Shown piece after piece: positions 27,053 through 35,981 of a DNA stretch of 64,000 nucleotides. Position numbers and translations under genes: made by a program. The notes beneath the pieces are model-generated. The model saw only the letters and a program-made list of their open reading frames with translations, was not told the origin of the DNA and made no database searches. The stretch's first letter is position 1. Every line of letters starts with the position of its first letter. The stretch comes from JBAXXL01 sp038206725 (GTDB taxonomy: Bacteria > Bacteroidota > Ignavibacteria > Kapaibacteriales > UBA2268), in the NCBI GenBank assembly GCA_038206725.1, contig JBBRAO010000007.1:30545-94544 (forward strand), read 5' to 3'.

Positions 27053-27721
27053 TTATCTGATTACTACTCTGCACTGATTTTTTGGTGATTTCGGAGCTTT
27101 AGCATTAATCACTATATCCTCGAAATAATCTACATTATTCTGTCTAAAATTGAGTTTAAAGCAAATATCGCGAAGCGCCTTAATACGATCGCTAATTAAT
27201 AGTTTAGTGCTCTCAGCCCTTTTCTTCTTTGTTTTATTATAATAATCACAAGTGCTCACGATAAAATTTACCTTTGCGATATGAAACGCTAAGTCATCAC
27301 GAATACCTTTTAATATTTCCTCGGCACTTGCTGATAAAACAGCCGTTCCGGGATTAAAAAGGTTCTCCGAATACAATTCCATCCCTGATTCAAATTTCAT
27401 TATATGCAAATCACGGTTGTACTCTTTATAAAAATCAGTTTTTGGTATTTTAATAGACCGTTCAGCTTCAGAGATCAAATAACCTTTTACGCTAATAAAG
27501 TACGTTTCTCCACCCTCAATGCCACTTGAATATGAGCCATCGACATTGGAGTTTATTCTGTACTTCCGCCCTGTTTCACTCTTTAAATTTATTTCTAATT
27601 CAAGGGGTTTGTTATTCGATTTATCAACAACAGTACCTTTTATCAACATAGTTTTTTGGGCAAATGCCGGTAAGCATACCAAAATCATCATAATAATGAT
27701 TAATATTCCACTTTTCTTCAT
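27053..27721 (-). CDS. Secreted protein: carboxypeptidase regulatory-like domain plus diverged OmpA-like domain
   Basis: 222 residues with a signal peptide ending PAFAQ. Residues 25-100 resemble a carboxypeptidase-D regulatory-like/TonB-plug-like Ig fold (IKGTVVDKSNNKPLELEINLK). Residues about 115-222 loosely follow the OmpA C-terminal layout (LFNPGTAVLSASAEEILKGI, FIVSTCDYYNKTKKKRAESTKLLISDRIKAL, NQCRVVIR), but the GHTD motif is replaced by STCDYY, so peptidoglycan binding is doubtful. It follows the PD40/OmpA gene after 14 bases and likely acts with it in the periplasm. Confidence 0.6.
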   Translation of the reverse strand: MKKSGILIIIMMILVCLPAFAQKTMLIKGTVVDKSNNKPLELEINLKSETGRKYRINSNVDGSYSSGIEGGETYFISVKGYLISEAERSIKIPKTDFYKEYNRDLHIMKFESGMELYSENLFNPGTAVLSASAEEILKGIRDDLAFHIAKVNFIVSTCDYYNKTKKKRAESTKLLISDRIKALRDICFKLNFRQNNVDYFEDIVINAKAPKSPKNQCRVVIR

Positions 27722-27735
27722 AAAATTCCTATTTT

Positions 27736-30369
27736 TTATTTTTTCCTAATTTCTATAACAACACTTTTGCTCATATATATTCTTCCTTCAGGAGTTACAT
27801 TTGTAAACTCATTGTTTATATTTGCATTGTTTTCAATTTGTTTTTCATTTGTATTCTTTACAGTTCCGGTTTCAATTGCTTTGCTTTTAGCTGAAGCATT
27901 TGTATTCGAATAATTTGCTTTTACTTCTTCAATGTACTTGCCTGCTTCCTGACCGCCTAATTCACTCAATTCATCGAGCGTTTTAGTTTGTTCCGCTGTT
28001 AATCCTTGGTTTTTATCTAATACTAAAAAGCGATAATTGTATATTTTATTCATTTCCGCCTGCCCTTTACTACTATTATTTTTAAAAGGCATATCCACTT
28101 TCGATATAACCATCTTCGATGTTAAACTATCATTAGCGATGATTTCAAATATTATACGTTTTTTTGCCGCTTCTATGGCTTTTGCCTTTCTGACTTGTTC
28201 TTCATCTGCTGAATTCAAGCTCTTTTCAAAGTCGCGGGCGGCTTTACCAAGTTCTGACCCTACCTTCTTTAAAGCAGCTTTAGCATTTTCCAAAAATGTC
28301 GGTTTCGCGTTTTGCTCAGATTTTTCACTTTGATTATCAGTTTTAGCTTCTTCTTTTACGATTTTTTTAGCCGTTTGTTTTGAATTACCCATATTTAAAT
28401 GCTCTAAATCCTTTGAAGCATTCCATTCGAAAATGTTAGAAGAGGAGTTTTTACCTTTGATACGCTTAAATGTTGAATCGTAAGTCTCGACAGTAAATTC
28501 CCAATCACCTGTTGCGTTTGCAAAATCAGTTTTATAACTAACCACAATCCTTTTTGGATTGGATAATAGTACAATTTCTTGCGAATTAATATCTTTAAAT
28601 AACTCAGGATTATCGGATGTAACCTCAACTCTTTGGTTTTCTTCCGCCGCCTCTTTAGATTTCTCATTATTCGCTAACGCTGGTAGAGCTCTGCCCGTAA
28701 CATTCATTCTTGTTGCCGCTATCCCCCATTCCTTCGATAAATAGTTCGCTACCGATTGAGCACGGTCTTTTGAGAGCTTTAAATTTTTAAGCTCTTTGCC
28801 TTTATTCGAGTTACAACCTGTCAAATTGATATTTATGTTCGTATTAGCAGACATTCTTAAGCCGATGATATTTAGGATATTGTAATATGTATCTAAATCA
28901 TTTCCTTTCTGCAAATCAACTTCAGTTAATTTCCGACCATCCAGCATACTTGATAAGTTGTATTTATCGGGAATAGAAGATTTATTTTCATCAAAAAATA
29001 TATAATTCAAAACTTGTTTACGCTTTTCAACCAAACATTCATCAACAGTAATTTCTTTTACAGGTTTACTCTCATTATCAGCATCTTTAATAGTTAAATC
29101 AGTATTAACAATAGATATAGTTTTGGGAAGAGTTATTGGTTTTCCGGGTTCGTTTAAAGCGAAATTCACAGTATAGTTCATTTTGTTGAGATATTCTTTG
29201 CGTTGATTCTCATCCATTATCGCAGGATTCAAAACACGTATTGTTTTACTTTGCTTTTCAAAATTGGGGTTTTTCGTTTGAATATCAATATCAATGAATG
29301 GAGCTAATTCAAAGTCCTTTTGACTAATCAAAACTCTCGATGAACTTCCATTAGTCGAAAATACTTTTCTTTTCTCTGTTTTTCCAAGAAAGTTGACAAA
29401 AACAGGTTTTTCCGTTTCAGCAGAAACAGCATTTAGAGTAAAAGATTGCACCGGTGTAAAAAATGGTACCACGTCCGCAATATAAAAGTCTTCTTTAATT
29501 GTTAGTGTTGTAGGATCGTTTCGAGAGAATACCATTTTTGATCCCGACCCGTCGAAGGCGCAATATCGTTCATTCAAAGTTGTATTATATGGTTCCCCCA
29601 TATTTTTAGGGATTCCCCATTTGCTTATTGATTTATCATATTTTATGGTATATAAATCCAATCCGCCAAAAGAGTCTTCATAACCATTTGACGAAAAGAA
29701 TAGGGTCAGACCATCGGGTGCGATGAATGGACACAAATCATCGAATTTGGTATTAACTTCTGTCAAATTCTGTGCAGGTTGCCATTCTTCCATATCACTA
29801 TCGTAAAGGGAATACCAAATATCGAAGCTTCCCGATTTTGATCCTTTTCTATTTGATACGAAGAAAATTGTTTTGCCATCAGCGGAAATGCTTGGCATTC
29901 CATCCCAACTAATAGAATTAATACTCCGTCCAAGTGGAGCCGGCATCGACCAACCTTCATCTCTTAATCTTGACCAATAAATATCACAATCGCCATAGCT
30001 ATCAGTTCTACCGCAACTTGCAAATAAAATAAATTTTCCGTCCGCTGTCATAGTAAACGAACTTTCGAGGAATTTGCTATTAAAAAAGTTGTTACCGAAT
30101 ACAGAAGAAGAATTTATCGCCTCTGGATTTGAAAACGTTTCGTTATTAGCTGTCATTACCCATAAATCAGAAGATCGCTTCCCTGCCGGATCGACTTCGC
30201 TACCTTCTCTATCAGATCCAAAAACCATAAATTTACCATCAATTGATAGATATGGAGCTACATCTATACCGCTTGAATTAGTATTAATTTGTTTTATATT
30301 GATATCTTTAGCATTTACAGAAACTAACGAAATAATAATACCAATAATGATTGTTATCAATGTTCTCAT
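27736..30369 (-). CDS. PD40 beta-propeller/OmpA-like envelope protein
   Basis: 877 residues with a signal peptide (VSVNAKD). Residues about 30-310 carry WD40-like PD40 repeats (LSIDGKFMVFGSDREGS, MTADGKFILFASC, ISADGKTIFFVSNRKGS, IAPDGLTLFFSSNG). A linker beta domain follows, then residues about 450-600 form an OmpA-like domain (YIFFDENKSSIPDKY, INLTGCNSNKG, LSKDRAQSVANYL, ENQRVEV). The C-terminal 250 residues are Lys/Glu/Ala-rich with coiled-coil character. The PD40-plus-OmpA layout recalls PorE-type T9SS accessory proteins and peptidoglycan-associated proteins, but no lipobox is visible and the peptidoglycan-binding Asp of the motif is replaced. Role: likely periplasmic scaffold; link to T9SS is inference. 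Confidence 0.72.
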   Translation of the reverse strand: MRTLITIIIGIIISLVSVNAKDINIKQINTNSSGIDVAPYLSIDGKFMVFGSDREGSEVDPAGKRSSDLWVMTANNETFSNPEAINSSSVFGNNFFNSKFLESSFTMTADGKFILFASCGRTDSYGDCDIYWSRLRDEGWSMPAPLGRSINSISWDGMPSISADGKTIFFVSNRKGSKSGSFDIWYSLYDSDMEEWQPAQNLTEVNTKFDDLCPFIAPDGLTLFFSSNGYEDSFGGLDLYTIKYDKSISKWGIPKNMGEPYNTTLNERYCAFDGSGSKMVFSRNDPTTLTIKEDFYIADVVPFFTPVQSFTLNAVSAETEKPVFVNFLGKTEKRKVFSTNGSSSRVLISQKDFELAPFIDIDIQTKNPNFEKQSKTIRVLNPAIMDENQRKEYLNKMNYTVNFALNEPGKPITLPKTISIVNTDLTIKDADNESKPVKEITVDECLVEKRKQVLNYIFFDENKSSIPDKYNLSSMLDGRKLTEVDLQKGNDLDTYYNILNIIGLRMSANTNININLTGCNSNKGKELKNLKLSKDRAQSVANYLSKEWGIAATRMNVTGRALPALANNEKSKEAAEENQRVEVTSDNPELFKDINSQEIVLLSNPKRIVVSYKTDFANATGDWEFTVETYDSTFKRIKGKNSSSNIFEWNASKDLEHLNMGNSKQTAKKIVKEEAKTDNQSEKSEQNAKPTFLENAKAALKKVGSELGKAARDFEKSLNSADEEQVRKAKAIEAAKKRIIFEIIANDSLTSKMVISKVDMPFKNNSSKGQAEMNKIYNYRFLVLDKNQGLTAEQTKTLDELSELGGQEAGKYIEEVKANYSNTNASAKSKAIETGTVKNTNEKQIENNANINNEFTNVTPEGRIYMSKSVVIEIRKK

Positions 30370-30444
30370 AATTTAACCTTTTTAAATATTTATCTAATCA
30401 ATAATTCAAATATATTAAACTTATGCCAATTATAAAAATAAAAA

Positions 30445-30470
30445 AAGCCGATTCATTAAAGAACCGGCTT
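30445..30470 (-). terminator. Terminator of the 1171-residue secreted protein gene
   Basis: AAGCCG/CGGCTT and TTC/GAA arms separated by one mismatch form a hairpin 26 bases past the stop. The plus-strand A-run at 30435-30446 gives a U-tract on the minus-strand transcript. Confidence 0.78.
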
Positions 30471-30495
30471 ATTTAATAAGGAATATCACAAGAAA

Positions 30496-33400
30496 TTATT
30501 TATTTACAATTATCGGTAAAATTTCGGTAGAACCGTTATTGTTAATTCTAATAAAGTATGAGCCTGCAGTAAATGAACTTACGTCAACATTAAGAACATT
30601 TACACCGGTTATGGCTGAAGTGTTAATAGTTTTCACATCTTCGCCAATGGAATTGATTACTGTAATTTCAGAATTGCCTATTGTACCAATGTATTCTATA
30701 GTAACTTGAGTTTTAGCAGGATTAGGATATACTTTGTTTCCTGATAAATTATTATCTTCAACACCGGTATTTTTTTGCTCTAACTCAATAGTTCTGCTTA
30801 TGTCATCATCGCCTTCTTTTATGAAAATCATTTGAGTATTGTTTTGCAATCCTATTTTATCGGCAATAAGTAAATAGCCGCCATAAGCTAAGTTATCCAT
30901 CGAGAAGCTTCCGTTAGCATCGGTGTTCATAGATTCAATAATATTGCCATTAGAATCTATTAAATATATGTTAGCCCCATTGATTGGATCGGTAGTTGTT
31001 AGGTCATCGGTAATTTTCATTTTGTTGCCTTTTGAAACAGCACCGTGAATTTTACCATTTCCGGTTAATCCTTTATCTTTGAAAGGCAGTACAACTTTAT
31101 AGCTTCCTGATTCGCCATCAGCATTAACTGTAACTGAAGTTGCTTCTTCCCAATTAATTACAGCTAATTCGTTTTCTTTGTAATAGCCAGGGGCATAAGT
31201 TTTTGCTCTGTCAGGAGAACCATAGATTACATATTTACCCGGTATTAAGTTTTCCATTAAGAATTTACCTTCTTCGTTAACTTGACAGGAAGTACCTGTA
31301 TAAAGCATAAATTTTTCTTCCGGATTAGTAACTTCTACTAAGTAAGCTACGACAAATCCTTTTTGAATAATTGCTTCATCTTCTCCGGTTAATGTACCCG
31401 TTAATGAATTTGCATAAGTTGCAAGCTTTGATAATTGGAAATTGACGTTTTCTTTATCCGCTGTCAATGAAATAGTTGTTGCTTCTGTTGGATCTGCTAC
31501 ACCATCATAATATTGCGGTAGATATGTATCTTGCCAATTTCCACCATCTTTATACATATAATATGCGGCATAAGCAATATAGTCAAAATTGTCAGGTAGT
31601 TCTATTACATATTTGCCATCTTCTTTAACACCACAATCAAAGTATTGAGTCATTTTGGTTTTCTTTTCAGTACCTATGAACACGACAGACGAATGTTTTA
31701 TTGGATCTTGAGTTTCTTTGTCAACTACTTTTCCGGAAACTTTGTACATATTTGGTACCGGGATTTTTTCCAAAACAGCGGTAATCTCTTTTGTGTCTCC
31801 ACAATTCAATTCTAACATATCTGCTTTTTCAAAGTCGTATTTTGCATCATACCACCAAGGATAATAATTCGGCATATCGTAAGTTGAATCAGGAAACGCT
31901 TGGGCATATAAATAATATTGACCTTTGTCCAATCCGGTAATTGATTCTTGACCTGTTTGCGAATAGCCGTACCATATTACCGTAAACCCATATTTTTCAT
32001 TTGGATTATCCATAGCTTGTAAAACATAAACAACAGAATTTGGAATCAATTCGCCATCTTGGTTTTTGACGGAAATGTTAATAGTGGTAGCTTGGTCACA
32101 TTCATTTACTCTTAATGTAAAGTCTTGATATGCGGCAAAATTCGCACCATATTCTTTTGTATAAACACCAACTCCAAATTGATATATTCCATTTTTGGTT
32201 GGAGTCCAGGTAATAACACCGGTTGCAGGATCAATTGTCGGACCCTCAAGAGGACTATATATAACATAAACGAATTCAGGATTTTCGATATCTGTTTCTG
32301 CTTTTACTTCATAAGTCCAAGTATCACCTAATTTCATTGTTTTAGTTGGTTCTGAAACAATACTGATTTTAAATTTGTTAAATGGATTTTCTTTTAATTT
32401 TGCATCAGCTGTATAGCTATCACCACAATTGAGTTCGATTATTTTTGCATCAACAGGATTGGTTGCATTATCATACCATTGACCCATATATACCATAGCT
32501 GGATCTTCTTCTCTTTTTCTACCGTCAAATCCAGCATCAAAATACAAATAATATTTACCTTTATCTACGTTTTCAAATTTATATACACCATCTTTGATTT
32601 CTGTTTGTAGGCTAATACCATCAACTTTTGGATAATCTGATGTTACAGAATATAATGTAGCCATACCAAATTTAATAGGTTCATCCTTTGTATTTGTAAC
32701 TTTACCTGAAATTGTAGCTCCAACCTCGCATTCCCTCACATTAATAGTAAATTCTTGGTAGCTCGGCCCACATTTTTTTTCCTTTAAATATACATTGATT
32801 GAGAAAAAGTAAATACCATTTTTCTTAGGTGACCAAGACAACAAGCCTGTTTTTTCGTCTAATTTAGCACCATCAGCATTTGTACTCATTTTGAACATTG
32901 GTACAGGATTTTCTAAATCGGTAGTATATGTTACTTGATAAGAAATTTTATCACCGATTCTTGCAGATTTAGGAGGTTCAGATGTGATTTTAATTTTATA
33001 ATTTTTAAAGTCCACTTTAGCTAATTGTGCGGAATATGAATAATCTCCTGCACATTCGACTTTTAAAACTTCAGCATCTTCCGGGTTTTGAGCATCATTA
33101 TAATATTCTGAAATATACATACCTGCCGAATCTTTTCTTTCTCCATAAGCAGAGAAATATAGATAATATTCACCTTCGTCAACGTTTTCAAATTTATATT
33201 TTCCGTCTTGAATGCCGCTGAAAGTGGGTGGAGTTTTGTTTTCCCAGCCATCTTTGGCGGGACTCAAATAAACTTCGCCCATTGTTATTGGAATGTTATC
33301 CTCATCGGTTATATTTCCGCTGATTGTAGCTCCAACATCACACTTATTTACACGTAATTCAAAATTAAAAACTGAAACAACGTGCGGTTTATCTTTTAAT

Positions 33401-34011
33401 TCTGCTTTAATAGCAAAACGATATTTTCCACCTTCATTTGCTGAAAATTCAAATTCACCGGTTTTAGAATTAATTGTTCCCCCATCGGATTCTTTTTCTA
33501 TCATAGTATAAACGATTTGATCACCTTCAACATTGGTTTCGGCATTAAAGTCATATTTGTAAACTTCACCTTTTTTGAGGTTACTGATTTGTGGGTAATC
33601 TAAAAACCATATCATTTCTTGTTCTTTGTACGGTTCTATAAATGCTATTTTTGAGCGTTTACTTTCACCTTTGTCGTTTCGTGCTGTTAAATAATATGAA
33701 TGTTCCCCCTGATTCGGTTCTTCATAATATAATATGAATTGACCGTTTTCATTTATTATATTAGCGGGATCGAAATCAATTTTTTTGAATTTTGACATAT
33801 CCTCTGTTCTTCCTTTTGCGGCATATAAGTCAAATTCAACTTTTACATCATCGTAATTCCAGTGAAAAACGATCAAATTCTTTCCGCCAGATTCCCCATA
33901 GAAATCTCTTGGTGGATTAGGTACTTCTGCCTTCAGGGTTTGAAACCCCAACAAAGCGGTTATTATTATTATCGTTATTCCGCTTAGCTTTCTTAGTAAT
34001 TTCTTATTCAT
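30496..34011 (-). CDS. Very large repeat-built secreted protein with T9SS sorting domain
   Basis: 1171 residues with a signal peptide ending LKAEVP. An N-terminal fibronectin-like segment is followed by alternating modules: cadherin/putative-Ig units (TYTTDLENPVPMFKMSTNADGA..., LSWSPKKNGIYFFSINVY; ITWTPTKNGIYQFGVGVY) and carboxypeptidase regulatory-like units (CEVGATISGKVTNTKDEPI, YKFENVDKGKYYLYFDA). At least three such pairs occur, each Ig unit ending in a C-x-x-x-x-T signature (NKCDVGATIS, RECEVGATIS, NECDQATTIN). Further regulatory-like domains occupy 760-1080. The last 80 residues are a type A sorting domain (KVYPNPAKTQVTIEYIG, FTAGSYFIRINN). Likely a long stalk or adhesin on the cell surface; no catalytic motif is visible. 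Confidence 0.82.
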   Translation of the reverse strand: MNKKLLRKLSGITIIIITALLGFQTLKAEVPNPPRDFYGESGGKNLIVFHWNYDDVKVEFDLYAAKGRTEDMSKFKKIDFDPANIINENGQFILYYEEPNQGEHSYYLTARNDKGESKRSKIAFIEPYKEQEMIWFLDYPQISNLKKGEVYKYDFNAETNVEGDQIVYTMIEKESDGGTINSKTGEFEFSANEGGKYRFAIKAELKDKPHVVSVFNFELRVNKCDVGATISGNITDEDNIPITMGEVYLSPAKDGWENKTPPTFSGIQDGKYKFENVDEGEYYLYFSAYGERKDSAGMYISEYYNDAQNPEDAEVLKVECAGDYSYSAQLAKVDFKNYKIKITSEPPKSARIGDKISYQVTYTTDLENPVPMFKMSTNADGAKLDEKTGLLSWSPKKNGIYFFSINVYLKEKKCGPSYQEFTINVRECEVGATISGKVTNTKDEPIKFGMATLYSVTSDYPKVDGISLQTEIKDGVYKFENVDKGKYYLYFDAGFDGRKREEDPAMVYMGQWYDNATNPVDAKIIELNCGDSYTADAKLKENPFNKFKISIVSEPTKTMKLGDTWTYEVKAETDIENPEFVYVIYSPLEGPTIDPATGVITWTPTKNGIYQFGVGVYTKEYGANFAAYQDFTLRVNECDQATTINISVKNQDGELIPNSVVYVLQAMDNPNEKYGFTVIWYGYSQTGQESITGLDKGQYYLYAQAFPDSTYDMPNYYPWWYDAKYDFEKADMLELNCGDTKEITAVLEKIPVPNMYKVSGKVVDKETQDPIKHSSVVFIGTEKKTKMTQYFDCGVKEDGKYVIELPDNFDYIAYAAYYMYKDGGNWQDTYLPQYYDGVADPTEATTISLTADKENVNFQLSKLATYANSLTGTLTGEDEAIIQKGFVVAYLVEVTNPEEKFMLYTGTSCQVNEEGKFLMENLIPGKYVIYGSPDRAKTYAPGYYKENELAVINWEEATSVTVNADGESGSYKVVLPFKDKGLTGNGKIHGAVSKGNKMKITDDLTTTDPINGANIYLIDSNGNIIESMNTDANGSFSMDNLAYGGYLLIADKIGLQNNTQMIFIKEGDDDISRTIELEQKNTGVEDNNLSGNKVYPNPAKTQVTIEYIGTIGNSEITVINSIGEDVKTINTSAITGVNVLNVDVSSFTAGSYFIRINNNGSTEILPIIVNK

Positions 34012-34110
34012 TTGTTTAATCCTATAATATTAAAACATTTTTTTTGTTTACATAAACTACAATAATATATACACCGATTTGTGACATTCGTTACACTCGA
34101 CCTATAAAAA

Positions 34111-34133
34111 AAACCGTTCTTTGCGAACGGTTT
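34111..34133 (-). terminator. Terminator of the Omp28-like gene
   Basis: A perfect 9-base-pair stem AAACCGTTC/GAACGGTTT with a 5-base loop. On the minus strand it follows the stop at 34140 and is followed by a U-run (A-run 34106-34113 on plus). Confidence 0.88.
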
Positions 34134-34139
34134 GAAAAT

Positions 34140-35399
34140 TTATATGAAGTAATGTATTCGCTTTGTTTTGACAAGCAAAGGCTTATCTTTAGGATAATAA
34201 ATAAAGTCAATTATAGTTTCTCCGGTCTTAAAGGCATCTTCTGGTGTTACATCAATAATTATATAACTTTGAGTTGTTGTTTCTCCTGCTTTTAATACAA
34301 ATGTAGAAGGTACTAAAAAATTCTCATTCTTAGGAGGAAAACAAGTTCCCACACACATTGATACATTATGCCCATTGGCTCGCTTGATAATATTATATCC
34401 GGTTTGTACTTCGATATCGTTATTTGAAGGATTGTTAAGATTCGCCTTCCATTCGATTCTATATTCAAGAGGTGCCATACGTACTGTATCAGCTGTATAA
34501 TAACTCACAAGCAAAGGATTTGTATCTGTAACAACATCATCAACTACTTTTAAGTCCACCCAATCAACATTTTGAATTGGCTTTGAGTTTCCGCCGTTAT
34601 TCTGATATACAAATGCTACGATTTTTAACTTTTTAGCTCTCCAGTTAGCATCATTTGGAATTTGAAATTCATAGTGTTTATTAAATACTTGATTCGCTGA
34701 AATATTTTCAGTGCTTAATTTTTCTCCCCAAGTTCCATTCATACTGGCACGCAATACATTATGATGAACGTAATCTTCGTTATCTTGAGGCTCGTGGTTA
34801 TACCAAGTTTGGAAACCAACAATACTATCCTCAACAATATAAACAGCTAAATACTGGTTTTGATTTGTCTTTGCATTAACATATTTGACAGCGATATCAG
34901 CACTAATAGTTTTTGATACATTATCATACGATGTATTTATACCGAACTTCATATCTGCTGGTTTGTCAAGTTCCTTAAGTGTAAATTGTGACCAAGAATC
35001 TTTTTCTTTTATTAGCTTATTATTATGAACTTCTCTGTTTATAAGACCATTTGGAGTACCAATATCACTAATTTTATAAATAGCATCAATTTCATTGCCC
35101 GTTACAGAACGATAATCTTGCGAGAAAGGTGGTTGCGGTACAGCATAATAACCTATGTGCACTCCTATGGATAATACCCTGCCTTCATAGAGCTTTTCCA
35201 ATTGATGGGCTACTTCAGCGGCATAAGGGCAATTCCCACATCTATACCCGGTAAAGTCTTCTAAAAGCACTTTTCTATTATTTGTATCAATTTTATTATT
35301 TCCATTTTGCTCTTCGTACGGTGGTTCGATGATATCGCAAGCACCCAGAACAAATAACGCTATTGTTAATGTTATAATGTATTTTAAATATTTTCCCAT
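34140..35399 (-). CDS. Omp28-related lipoprotein with thioredoxin-like CxxC domain
   Basis: 419 residues. A lipobox signal peptide (VLGAC, Cys at about 20) indicates outer-membrane anchoring. Residues about 43-180 match the Omp28 family: KVLLEDFTGYRCGNCPYAA places a CxxC redox pair in a thioredoxin-like fold, followed by the typical SIGVHIGYYAVPQPPFSQDYRS. A C-terminal beta-sandwich region (residues 180-419) follows. Omp28-type proteins are surface adhesins or fibre-associated proteins in Porphyromonas and relatives; the CxxC pair suggests thiol-disulphide activity but this is not shown. It stands downstream of hslV by 9 bases, perhaps by read-through. Confidence 0.85.
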   Translation of the reverse strand: MGKYLKYIITLTIALFVLGACDIIEPPYEEQNGNNKIDTNNRKVLLEDFTGYRCGNCPYAAEVAHQLEKLYEGRVLSIGVHIGYYAVPQPPFSQDYRSVTGNEIDAIYKISDIGTPNGLINREVHNNKLIKEKDSWSQFTLKELDKPADMKFGINTSYDNVSKTISADIAVKYVNAKTNQNQYLAVYIVEDSIVGFQTWYNHEPQDNEDYVHHNVLRASMNGTWGEKLSTENISANQVFNKHYEFQIPNDANWRAKKLKIVAFVYQNNGGNSKPIQNVDWVDLKVVDDVVTDTNPLLVSYYTADTVRMAPLEYRIEWKANLNNPSNNDIEVQTGYNIIKRANGHNVSMCVGTCFPPKNENFLVPSTFVLKAGETTTQSYIIIDVTPEDAFKTGETIIDFIYYPKDKPLLVKTKRIHYFI

Positions 35400-35408
35400 T
35401 TCTTCCTC

Positions 35409-35945
35409 TTATAATACTTCGACTGTTATATTTGAATTAGTATAGATACAGATTTCACCTGCGATTTTTAAAGACTCTTCAACAATGATTTTGGCTTCAA
35501 GATTAGTATGTTTTGCCATAGCTCTTGCGGCGGCCAACGCATAGGGACCGCCTGAACCGATTGCTATTATATTATCATCGGGTTCAATTACATCACCGGT
35601 ACCACTTATCAACAAAATTTCTTTATTGTTCATAACTGCTAGCATCGCTTCTAAATGTCTTAAATATCGATCTGTTCGCCAATCTTTTGCTAACTCGATA
35701 GATGCTCTTTGCAAATTACCACGATTACTCTCTAATTTATCTTCAAATCGTTGGAGCAGCGCGAAAGCATCGGCGGCAGAACCAGCAAAACCGGCTAAAA
35801 TCTGACCATTATATAATTTTCTGACTTTTTTTGCACTATGTTTCATAACAGTATTGCCTAAGGTAACCTGACCATCGGAGCCTAATGCGGCTTTCCCGTC
35901 TTTTAAAATACCTATTACCGTTGTAGCGTGAAATTTATTGTTCAT
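35409..35945 (-). CDS. hslV: ATP-dependent protease subunit HslV (ClpQ)
   Basis: 178 residues. The precursor N-terminus MNNKFHATTVIGI places the mature catalytic Thr at residue 8. GSDGQVTLGNTVMKHSAKKVRKL, AGFAGSAADAFAL, and SGTGDVIEPDDNIIAIGSGGPYALAAA are the family hallmarks. HslV dodecamers degrade unfolded proteins with the HslU ATPase. The usual partner gene hslU is not next to it or anywhere in this window. Length and catalytic residues are normal. Confidence 0.95.
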   Translation of the reverse strand: MNNKFHATTVIGILKDGKAALGSDGQVTLGNTVMKHSAKKVRKLYNGQILAGFAGSAADAFALLQRFEDKLESNRGNLQRASIELAKDWRTDRYLRHLEAMLAVMNNKEILLISGTGDVIEPDDNIIAIGSGGPYALAAARAMAKHTNLEAKIIVEESLKIAGEICIYTNSNITVEVL

Positions 35946-35981
35946 TTTTACTCTCTAAAAAGAATATTTGACGTTGTTTTT

